Part shown: positions 1 to 6,179 of the stretch, in pieces
How positions within the stretch are numbered: the first letter of the stretch is position 1
How the letters are laid out: each line of letters starts with the position of its first letter
Assembly: GCA_900314375.1 (NCBI GenBank)
Contig: OMVC01000008.1
Coordinates: forward strand, 1 to 9,928
Direction: 5' to 3'
Origin: an uncultured bacterium
Lineage (GTDB): Bacteria; Cyanobacteriota; Vampirovibrionia; Gastranaerophilales; Gastranaerophilaceae
DNA length: 9,928 nt
Notes under the pieces: generated by a model
Told to the model about the DNA's origin: nothing
Seen by the model: the letters and a program-made list of their open reading frames with translations, nothing else
The model's database searches: none
Translations under genes and position numbers: made by a program

Positions 1-131
1 CCATTAAATAAAACCCTCTCCCGTAAAATCAGGTTTTCGTTTTTTCCAAACTCAAACCGATTTTTCTCCCTCCCTCAAGGGAGGGGAAATAAAAAAAATG
101 AAACAATTTTCCATTTTCAACTTTCAATTTA
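1..131. repeat. Tandem intergenic repeat, copy 1
   Basis: This 131-bp unit is repeated immediately downstream with the same first 74 bases, then one loop substitution (T75 to C206), two further substitutions, a 1-bp insertion and one extra heptamer. It runs from a conserved leader with AAAACC...GGTTTT inverted repeats, through a C-rich/G-rich hairpin, to an A-rich stretch and a TTTCAAC-TTTCAAT tail. An open frame crosses both copies on the minus strand, but it is merely the translated repeat. Copy 1 begins exactly at the first base of the window, so the array may continue to the left. Confidence 0.93.
68..85. other. G/C-rich hairpin in repeat copy 1
   Basis: CCCTCCC (68-74) pairs perfectly with GGGAGGG (79-85) around the loop TCAA. 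T-rich sequence before and A-rich sequence after extend the stem. It stands out in very AT-rich surroundings. No T-run follows the stem on either strand, so it is not a canonical intrinsic terminator, but it could stabilise or end RNA. Confidence 0.8.
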
Positions 132-198
132 CCATTAAATAAAACCCTCTCCCGTAAAATCAGGTTTTCGTTTTTTCCAAACTCAAACCGATTTTTCT

Positions 199-216
199 CC
201 CTCCCCCAAGGGAGGG
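199..216. other. G/C-rich hairpin in repeat copy 2
   Basis: This has the same 7-bp stem as copy 1 (199-205 with 210-216), with the loop CCAA instead of TCAA. The only substitution within the hairpin falls in the loop while both stem arms are unchanged, which fits a conserved structure. It is the first strong hairpin downstream of the operon ending at 318 and may protect the 3' end of that transcript. Confidence 0.8.
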
Positions 217-246
217 GAAATGAAAAAAAACGAAATAATTTTCCAT

Positions 247-267
247 TTTCAACTTTCAATTTTCAAT
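247..267. repeat. TTTCAAY heptamer microrepeat (3 units)
   Basis: TTTCAAC, TTTCAAT and TTTCAAT lie head to tail. The matching place in repeat copy 1 (115-128) has only two units, so the copies differ by exactly one heptamer, as expected from slippage. Confidence 0.85.
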
Positions 268-317
268 TTAATAAATAGTCTGCCTTCTTGGCTTCTGGAC
301 TTTTGTTAAAATCCCCA

Positions 318-1535
318 CTAGTTTAGGGAAATTTCAAAGTTGCCGTTATAGAATTTTATTGTTAAATTAAGGGTTTCATTATGGTATGCGTTTGGCGGAG
401 GGTTATAGCTCGGGGTTGCGTTCATTGCGCTATATACGGCTTCATTAAGCGTTAAATTTGAAGATTGTTTAGTAAAAACTCTGTTTGTCAATCTTCCGTT
501 TGAAGCTATTTTAAACGATAGCGAGCATGAGCCGTCACCTACAACGCTTGTAAAATCTATTTTTCTTCCGATTGAGTTTCTTAAAGAGGTTTTATAACTA
601 GCAAGTTCTTGTTTTGCGACAGCGGCTTGTTTGGCAGCTTGTGCTGCAGCTTGTGCTGCGGCAGCTTTTCGTTGTGCTTCAAGTGCTGCTTGTTGTGCTT
701 GAGTGTTTTGTGCAGTTGTTGTTTGGGTTGTTGTGTTTGGTTTTGGTGCTTGTACAGGTGTTTGCTGCGCCGTTGTTGTTGAAGTTGCCGGCTTTGGCGT
801 CTGTGTTTGAGTTTGCGCAGGTTGTGTATTTTGATTATTTTTAATTTTTGTTATTAAATTTGTTGTTTGTGTTGAAGTTGTTTTTGTCGGAGTTGACGGT
901 TTTGATTGAGTTGTTACAGGTTTTTGTGTAAAAGTAGTGGTTGTTTTAGGTTTTTGAGCTTGTTGAGTTGTTTTTGGTGTGGTTGTATTTTTCGCAGCCG
1001 GTTTTGGCTCTTGCGGTTTTGGTTGCGGAATAATTTGTTGAACAATTTTAGGTAACTCTGCAACAATAGGGATTTCTACCGTCGGTTTTTCTTCTTGGGG
1101 TTCAGGTTGTTTAATTTCAACTTTTACAGGGGTATTGTCCCAAAATGAATCCAAAGCCGGTATATCTTTTTTGGTTTGAGCAACAGTTTGTGCTTTTTGT
1201 TCATTTGTTTTAGTCTCTTTTTTAGGGTTTCCGATAAAAAACAATACTAAAAATGCAAAAAATACACATAGAGCAAAAATTCCAATTGAAACTTTGTCAT
1301 TACCTGCTTGCGGTAATTCATTGAAATCGTCTTTATAATTTGTTTGTTGCGGATTTTCGATTTCACGAAAATCTTCAAGGTTTGAATCAAAATCTTCCGA
1401 TTCGGATTTTGATTCGGTTAATTTTATATTTAATGCCGAATTTGTCGATAGGACTTTTACAAAGCTATCGTTTCCGCATTCGCAATATTCGGGTTTTATT
1501 TCATATTTTGCGCCACATTCTTTGCATTTATACAT
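318..1535 (-). CDS. Zinc-ribbon, single-TM, TonB/TolA-like protein
   Basis: The protein has 405 residues and is the last gene of the five-gene operon. Residues 1-21 form a small zinc ribbon (C4xxC7 and C18xC20). An acidic stretch follows, then one membrane helix at about 82-102. Next come a long Pro/Thr/Gln-rich linker (about 103-278, with QTPKP-type repeats), an Ala/Gln-rich helix (about 279-308, like TolA domain II) and a C-terminal domain at about 312-400. That last domain resembles TonB/TolA C-termini: LRNSI, a G-containing beta hairpin, ANGRLTN-like strands, an EAV..A helix and a PPP element. The expected topology is a cytoplasmic ribbon, a periplasm-spanning linker and a C-terminal domain near the outer membrane. 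The ATG lies 2 bp after the stop of the preceding gene, with only a distant weak AAGG upstream, which suggests coupled translation. The TonB-like call rests on pattern and architecture. The role is unknown. Confidence 0.75.
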   Translation of the reverse strand: MYKCKECGAKYEIKPEYCECGNDSFVKVLSTNSALNIKLTESKSESEDFDSNLEDFREIENPQQTNYKDDFNELPQAGNDKVSIGIFALCVFFAFLVLFFIGNPKKETKTNEQKAQTVAQTKKDIPALDSFWDNTPVKVEIKQPEPQEEKPTVEIPIVAELPKIVQQIIPQPKPQEPKPAAKNTTTPKTTQQAQKPKTTTTFTQKPVTTQSKPSTPTKTTSTQTTNLITKIKNNQNTQPAQTQTQTPKPATSTTTAQQTPVQAPKPNTTTQTTTAQNTQAQQAALEAQRKAAAAQAAAQAAKQAAVAKQELASYKTSLRNSIGRKIDFTSVVGDGSCSLSFKIASNGRLTNRVFTKQSSNLTLNEAVYSAMNATPSYNPPPNAYHNETLNLTIKFYNGNFEISLN

Positions 1536-1537
1536 TT

Positions 1538-2677
1538 TTATTTTCTAACCTTTTCTATATCATTGTAATCATTTGGAGTGGAGTATTTTGAACTTGTTGA
1601 AGTTCTCCAGGCACCTTCAAAGTGTGTTGTAACACGTCTTGAACCTGTCGGGAAGTTCAATATCGAATGTCCTTGATAACTTCTTATAACCGGTGCAATA
1701 AATTGAATTGCATAAGGGGTATAAGATTTTGTATCAGACCAGGTTTGAACATTTGAAACTTTTCCGTATTTATCAACGTCAAAAGTAAATCTAAATATTG
1801 TACCGTTTGGAACAACAGGCATATTAACATCTCTCATAATAGAGTTTTGTAAGTTTGAGCGCCATCTGTTCCATGCAATTTCTTCTTCTGCAGCAGTCAG
1901 TGTTATGTTTTGTCCTGATGATGCGGAAACAGGTTTGGGTGTTTGTGCGGTTGCTGATGTTGCCGGTTTTGGTGTTTGTGCGGTTGTTGTTGTTTTAACT
2001 GTCGGTTGTGTTGTTTTTGTTGTGCTTGCGGTAGTTGTTATCGGTTTAGGGGGTGTTGTCGGTTTTGGTGTTTGAGTTTGAACCGGTTGTTGCTGATTTT
2101 GTGCCGCTTTTTGTGCATTATTTACTATTCTTTGTAAATCAATCTGAGGAGATTGAGTCGTAACCTTTGTATTTGAAGGTTTTACGTTAGTTGTGTTTAT
2201 TTTTGTTTGAGTTGGTGTAACTGTCGTTGGAGTTACTTTTGTTTGGTTAAAATTAACCTTTGTTGAGGTTGGTGTTATGTTATTTTTTATCGGAGTTATA
2301 TTTTTAACGTTATTCACATTAGTCGGCGCAATGTTTATCGGGGTAACAGGAAGTGATGTTCCTCTGTTTACCGCATTTTGTAGCCTTGTTTGGGTTGAAT
2401 TCATATTAACATCTTGTACCACAATATTTTGGTTGTTTGAAGATAAATTCATATCTTGGTTTGCCACTTCAACATTTTGTGAATTTTGAATATTGGAATT
2501 TTGAACCAATATAGGGATATCTTTGTCTGCAACTTTTACGTTTTGGTTGGTTACAATTTTATAATCCGAATTATAAATCATAACAGAATTATGCATTTTC
2601 GGTTTCATAATGCATATACAAATTGTTGATATGATTGCCAAAATTAGCAATATTTGAAAGATTGTTTTGTAACCCAT
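1538..2677 (-). CDS. TonB-like membrane-anchored protein
   Basis: The protein has 379 residues. An N-terminal membrane anchor (about 7-24) is followed by a long low-complexity Asn/Thr/Gln/Pro linker (about 30-260) that includes three QTPKP motifs. The C-terminal domain (about 268-357) reads WRSNLQNSI, then a VPNGT turn, a FDVDKYGKVSNV strand pair, a helix and FPTGSRR. This order fits the TonB/TolA C-terminal fold. The LxNSIxR motif and overall pattern match the next gene's C-terminus, so the two are probably paralogues with different N-termini. The start overlaps the neighbouring reading context: the previous stop lies 2 bp upstream and an AGG sits inside that gene's last codons. Family membership is inferred from pattern. 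The partner at the outer membrane is unknown. Confidence 0.72.
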   Translation of the reverse strand: MGYKTIFQILLILAIISTICICIMKPKMHNSVMIYNSDYKIVTNQNVKVADKDIPILVQNSNIQNSQNVEVANQDMNLSSNNQNIVVQDVNMNSTQTRLQNAVNRGTSLPVTPINIAPTNVNNVKNITPIKNNITPTSTKVNFNQTKVTPTTVTPTQTKINTTNVKPSNTKVTTQSPQIDLQRIVNNAQKAAQNQQQPVQTQTPKPTTPPKPITTTASTTKTTQPTVKTTTTAQTPKPATSATAQTPKPVSASSGQNITLTAAEEEIAWNRWRSNLQNSIMRDVNMPVVPNGTIFRFTFDVDKYGKVSNVQTWSDTKSYTPYAIQFIAPVIRSYQGHSILNFPTGSRRVTTHFEGAWRTSTSSKYSTPNDYNDIEKVRK

Positions 2678-2679
2678 AT

Positions 2680-4278
2680 TTACCTGTCTAGTTTTGCTAT
2701 CAATTCTTCAAGTGCAAAAGTTTCAAATTTTGTTTGACTTAGCATAAATGTTTCCGCTATCAATAGTGCTGTGGGAACCAGTGCCGCGGTTGCACTTAAT
2801 AAAAGTCCGTTAAGATTTCCGCCGATTTCTTGAGTAAAATATGAAACATTCATTGAAAATTCAATAAAAATTATGCATATTCCTATAATGAAGGAGTGGC
2901 GCATATCAGCATCAATTTTTTTGATGCCTTCAAGTCCGTATATATTTACTCCGTGATGGATATAATCGCTATATCCGTCATATCTTATAACATCCGATGC
3001 GCGAACTTTTTTCTTTGATGTAAATCCGTTTACAAAAGAGAAAAATGCAAAAATAATTAAGAATGTGGCTAATACTAAAAATATCGGACTGAATCTTAAT
3101 CCTGAAATTCTTATCCAGCCTGCTGCTTCAGGAAAACACATTGCTAAAGTGTTTGAAACTCCGAAAGCCAAAAACGGTGCGGTTATTATACCAAGAATAA
3201 TTTCACCGTATGATTTGATTTGCAGATTGAATAATTTATCTTTAATCGCGTTAATTTTTGTATCTTGTAAATTATTAATAGATTTTTCTATCCAACGTTG
3301 ATATTCTTTTATTACCCGTTCAAAGTCTTCTCTATATTCGTATTTGTCAAGTTCATGGCGGGTTACAACATTTAAGTGTTTAAAAAATCCGCATCCGATT
3401 GCCAATGCTGCTGCGGTACCTGTAAAAAATAAGGACATACAAATTGCAAAAACAGGCATTTTGGCACTTATATAGTACAATACGTTTATTATATATATTG
3501 CAAAATAAAATAATGATGCCCAAACTATCATAAATTTTTCAACTGCGCGGGAAACTTTTGTATTCTCTCCGCCTTGTGTATTATTTTGAAAATATAAAAA
3601 TATTCCTTGTTTTAGCAAAATTCCCATTCCGTAAACAATTAAAGTGTAAACCAACAATAGTTTTGTATTTGTCGGAATTTGGATAACATTTTCTATTTCT
3701 GATAATTGCAGACCGCTTAAATAGTTTGAAACTCCGAATGCACATATCATTGATGCAAAGAATAATATAATATGTAAGATAATTCCGCTTTTTGAATTTA
3801 TTGAAAGTTTGTGTCTTAACTCGTTTATTTTGTATCCGATTTCTTTAACAATTTTTATTCTTGAAGCTTCAAGTTCGGTTTTTCGTTGTTCAACGTAAGC
3901 TGTATTATTTTGTGTTGTTGCTGTTTGTTTCATAACTCGCGGTTGAATTTGTTGAAGTTGCGGTTGTGAAGGAGTTGTTGACACAATCGGTTCGGTATGT
4001 TTTATTGTTATAAATTCGTCTGTTCCTTCAACCATAATCTTGCAAACTTTTTCTATTTCAAGTCTTTGAGGCAATGGTTGTCCTTTAAATAAAAATTTCG
4101 GACTGTTTGTATGATTCAACAAAATGCACTTATTTGTTTCGGGGTTGTATTGTATTGTTAAAAGAAATTCAAACCCGAAATTTATTTCCATATCAACACC
4201 GCTTCGAGTACCGATATGGATTGTATTTTTATTTTCAAAAGTTCTTTCGTTGGTTTTCGTTATTATTGAAAAAGGCAT
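2680..4278 (-). CDS. Eight-TM protein with FHA-like N-terminus
   Basis: The protein has 532 residues and I recognise no named family. Residues 1-95 are beta-rich and resemble a degraded FHA domain (HIGTRSGVD near 21-29), but the usual Ser/His phosphopeptide-binding residues are not evident. A Gln-rich linker and a charged helix (about 128-160) follow. I count eight likely membrane helices near 165-186, 205-230, 248-270, 274-299, 358-380, 396-418, 461-480 and 488-513. A charged, helical soluble loop (about 300-357) separates the two sets of four. The halves look duplicated: KIN.....KL followed by AFGVSN.L occurs at 150-187 and again at 341-378, and TGTAAAL (286-292) corresponds to SATAALV (495-501). 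The ATG has a good AAGGAG site (4287-4292). It is probably the inner-membrane core of the complex. Confidence 0.75.
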   Translation of the reverse strand: MPFSIITKTNERTFENKNTIHIGTRSGVDMEINFGFEFLLTIQYNPETNKCILLNHTNSPKFLFKGQPLPQRLEIEKVCKIMVEGTDEFITIKHTEPIVSTTPSQPQLQQIQPRVMKQTATTQNNTAYVEQRKTELEASRIKIVKEIGYKINELRHKLSINSKSGIILHIILFFASMICAFGVSNYLSGLQLSEIENVIQIPTNTKLLLVYTLIVYGMGILLKQGIFLYFQNNTQGGENTKVSRAVEKFMIVWASLFYFAIYIINVLYYISAKMPVFAICMSLFFTGTAAALAIGCGFFKHLNVVTRHELDKYEYREDFERVIKEYQRWIEKSINNLQDTKINAIKDKLFNLQIKSYGEIILGIITAPFLAFGVSNTLAMCFPEAAGWIRISGLRFSPIFLVLATFLIIFAFFSFVNGFTSKKKVRASDVIRYDGYSDYIHHGVNIYGLEGIKKIDADMRHSFIIGICIIFIEFSMNVSYFTQEIGGNLNGLLLSATAALVPTALLIAETFMLSQTKFETFALEELIAKLDR

Positions 4279-4293
4279 TTTATTTACTCCTTT

Positions 4294-4956
4294 TTATCGT
4301 CCTATTGCATCTAAAAATCTTCTGTTTGCTTTGTCAATGTTGGCTTCGTTTGCTACGATAAGCTTTTTTTCGCCCAAAATCGGATTTAATTTTGTTTTTA
4401 CCAAATCTAATTTTTCAGGTTGTGCAAATACAAACATCATAGCAAGTTCAGGTGTATATTTTTGAACTTTCTGGATATTTTTTGGTAAAGTATCCCAATT
4501 TATTCCGAGTTGTTCATTTGATTTACTTTCTAATTCTCCTAAAACAACAATAGAAGTATTATAACCGTCTTTTGCCATTGACAAACTGTTTGAAAAAGCT
4601 TTTTTTATACCTTCATTGTATGCAACCCCTTGCGAATTGCCATCATCTTTGGAAAAATTTTCAACAGCTTTTGTAATACCTGAAGAGTCTCCCGGAGAAC
4701 CCTCAAAAATCAGGTACGCACTTTGCGCAACTTTGATTATTTTAACAGAATCTTCAGGGTCTAATATTGCGCATAAAGATTTTATGTATTTTATTTCTTC
4801 AGGTAATTTTTCCTGATTTGTTGAATCTATGACAAAAACTATTGAGGATTTGTGAAAATCATCAATTTCAATATTGCTTACGCCAACAATAAGAAGTTTT
4901 ATTACTATTGCTATTGCTAATATGAAAAGACCTACAGTGATTAATCTTTTGTTCAT
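4294..4956 (-). CDS. Membrane-anchored VWA-like protein, degraded MIDAS
   Basis: The protein has 220 residues. A membrane helix (about 5-26) is followed by an alternating alpha/beta domain that looks like von Willebrand factor A. Strand 1 is SSIVFVIDST (37-46). Strands and helices run to about 90. A GNSQGVAYNEGIKKAF segment (106-121) sits where VWA domains carry the metal-binding Thr, and strand YNTSIVVLGELES (132-144) sits where they carry a late Asp. The canonical DxSxS motif is reduced to DSTNQ (44-48) and the other two metal ligands appear to be lost, so metal-dependent adhesion is doubtful and a structural or regulatory role is more likely. AGGA (4964-4967), 7 bp before the ATG, overlaps the TAG stop of the preceding gene. 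The VWA assignment is an inference from pattern. Confidence 0.68.
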   Translation of the reverse strand: MNKRLITVGLFILAIAIVIKLLIVGVSNIEIDDFHKSSIVFVIDSTNQEKLPEEIKYIKSLCAILDPEDSVKIIKVAQSAYLIFEGSPGDSSGITKAVENFSKDDGNSQGVAYNEGIKKAFSNSLSMAKDGYNTSIVVLGELESKSNEQLGINWDTLPKNIQKVQKYTPELAMMFVFAQPEKLDLVKTKLNPILGEKKLIVANEANIDKANRRFLDAIGR

Positions 4957-4965
4957 TTGTTTTTC

Positions 4966-6015
4966 CTAATATATTGTTGCGTTAAACGGTTTTGTTAATG
5001 TTACTTCAAGCTCGGTAAAAGACGGGATTTCAGCGTCTACCCCTTTTTCGGCAGCTCCTGTTAAAAGTGCACCGCCGGCACCGATACCTGCGCCGATAGC
5101 TGTAGCAGGACCTATGCTTTTTGAAGATAATGCGCCGATAAGCAATCCTGCCAATGCACCTACCGCAGCTCCTACCACTGCATTTGTTGCAACTTCCCCG
5201 ATTTTGCCGTCATTTGTTACAGAAAAATCAATTTTTTCCGTTGAAATATTATAAGTTTTTCCGTCAGGCGTTACTATTTGATTGAAATCAATAGTAACTC
5301 TGCCGTTCCTTGAACCGTATTGTGCATGGCGTGCTTTTGTCAGAATACCGTATAAAAGACTTCCTTGAGGAGCCACTGTTGCGCCGTTGCATTTTAAATC
5401 TTGAGTTAATACGGCAATAATGCGGTCGCCTTCAACTGCAGTTGATGTATTGATTGCCCCTTGAAGATATGCATTTAATTTTGTTCCGCTTTCAACCCGC
5501 GCAACATAACCTTTTAAAGTGTTTGATTGCTGTACGGTTTGATTATTGGTATTTGATGAATAATTGTTTGAATATGATGAAGGCGGTTCGTAATCACTGA
5601 ATGTATAATTCCCTGTAGTTGCGCCGCCTGATGATATCATTTTTTGTGCAATTTTATCGTATACGCTCATTGTATTGCTGTCTAAAGCTCGTTCGTAATC
5701 AATATTGTTTCGCTTTATTTGTTTTAGTATTGTTTTGTTGATTTTTTTATTGTCATTTGAATTGTAGTAATACAATACGTTGTTACCGTTTTGCTGCATT
5801 ATTACAATAGCGTAATCATTGGCATAATATTGTGAAGTCCCATAATAAGGGTTCTCTTTTGTAATTGTATAATTTTGGTCTGCAAATGCACTTTTTATTG
5901 TATAATCCCACGCAGCAACATTTGTGTTTTTAACATAATACAATTCACTGTATGCTAAACAGGAATTGACACTTAACATAGTAAAAGTTAAAAATATTGC
6001 AAATAATCTTTTCAT
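4966..6015 (-). CDS. Secreted VirB10/TrbI-like glycine-zipper protein
   Basis: The protein has 349 residues and is the first gene of the operon. Residues 1-21 form a signal peptide (KR, hydrophobic core, ending near CLA/Y). A Cys at 19 is preceded by VNS, a poor lipobox, so lipidation is possible but not favoured. Residues 22-125 are Tyr/Asn-rich and unassigned, and 130-165 is a Ser/Asn/Tyr linker. Residues 168-262 follow the VirB10/TrbI C-terminal pattern: GTKLNAYLQGAI, EGDRIIAVLTQDL, VAPQGSLLYG, then an IVTPDGKTYNI strand. Residues 275-325 are a Gly/Ala zipper able to insert in or span a membrane. No other type IV secretion gene is visible, so a conjugation role is unlikely. It is probably the outer-membrane or periplasmic part of the complex. 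The ribosome site (CGGA) is weak. Confidence 0.75.
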   Translation of the reverse strand: MKRLFAIFLTFTMLSVNSCLAYSELYYVKNTNVAAWDYTIKSAFADQNYTITKENPYYGTSQYYANDYAIVIMQQNGNNVLYYYNSNDNKKINKTILKQIKRNNIDYERALDSNTMSVYDKIAQKMISSGGATTGNYTFSDYEPPSSYSNNYSSNTNNQTVQQSNTLKGYVARVESGTKLNAYLQGAINTSTAVEGDRIIAVLTQDLKCNGATVAPQGSLLYGILTKARHAQYGSRNGRVTIDFNQIVTPDGKTYNISTEKIDFSVTNDGKIGEVATNAVVGAAVGALAGLLIGALSSKSIGPATAIGAGIGAGGALLTGAAEKGVDAEIPSFTELEVTLTKPFNATIY

Positions 6016-6042
6016 TGTATTCCGTTTCTTTATTAAAATTTG

Positions 6043-6055
6043 TTGTAACCTACAA
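6043..6055. promoter_or_regulatory. Inverted repeat TTGTA-ACC-TACAA near operon start
   Basis: A perfect 5-3-5 inverted repeat lies just downstream of the TATAAT box at 6060-6065, around the predicted transcription start of the minus-strand operon. It could be an operator or a short 5' leader hairpin. One 5-bp palindrome in AT-rich DNA could also be chance. Confidence 0.3.
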
Positions 6056-6059
6056 TTTG

Positions 6060-6065
6060 ATTATA
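6060..6065 (-). promoter_or_regulatory. Candidate -10 box (TATAAT) of the five-gene operon
   Basis: A consensus TATAAT on the minus strand lies 45 bp upstream of the first ATG (6015). No good TTGACA-like -35 is seen at 16-18 bp, only T-rich sequence, so the promoter may need an activator or be read by another sigma factor. Confidence 0.45.
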
Positions 6066-6130
6066 CTTCAAATTCATCAAAAAGAAAATATTTCAATATA
6101 TTTTGGTAATAAATTGATAATTTAATTTAC

Positions 6131-6159
6131 TTGCCGTGTAAAGTTGTTTTTTATAAAAT
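6131..6159 (+). promoter_or_regulatory. Candidate folE2 promoter
   Basis: TTGCCG (6131-6136) and TAAAAT (6154-6159) are separated by 17 bp, matching sigma-70 consensus at 4/6 and 5/6 positions. The start would be near 6166, giving a leader of about 14 bases with GGGGAAG (6169-6175) as ribosome-binding site. A leader that short leaves no room for a riboswitch. Confidence 0.5.
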
Positions 6160-6179
6160 ATTAAAAACGGGGAAGTAAA

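Larger units (their letters stand above)
132..270. repeat. Tandem intergenic repeat, copy 2
   Basis: This is the second copy of the unit at 1-131, 139 bp long. Relative to copy 1 it has a G inserted at 222, substitutions at 206, 231 and 236, and one extra TTTCAAT heptamer at the end. It lies between the window edge and the 3' end of the five-gene minus-strand operon. The 47 bp that separate it from the operon's last stop codon show no convincing feature. Confidence 0.93.

Noticed and set aside
29..259. A 76-codon minus-strand open frame across the repeats
   Set aside because: It is simply the two repeat copies read through; its peptide repeats with the DNA, it ends in an A/T-rich tail, and there is no ribosome-binding site.
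1..270. CRISPR array or miniature transposon
   Set aside because: The units abut directly with no unique spacers, are too long for CRISPR repeats, and show no terminal inverted repeats or target-site duplication.
2734..2820. ExbB/TolQ-type motor helices at the end of the eight-TM protein
   Set aside because: The last helix (ATAALVPTAL) faintly recalls ExbB, but helix number, order and length do not fit ExbB, TolQ or MotA.
4124..4465. A 113-codon plus-strand open frame
   Set aside because: It lies opposite the start of the eight-TM gene and the end of the VWA-like gene, both of which have good ribosome sites and structured products; its own product looks random.
5953..5964. Lipoprotein signal in the VirB10-like protein
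   Set aside because: VNS-Cys has Asn at the -2 position and an ordinary signal-peptidase site follows two residues later, so lipidation is not favoured.
6095..6131. Zur-type operator upstream of folE2
   Set aside because: AAATTGATAATTTAATTT is only an imperfect AT-rich palindrome and does not match a Zur box well enough to call.
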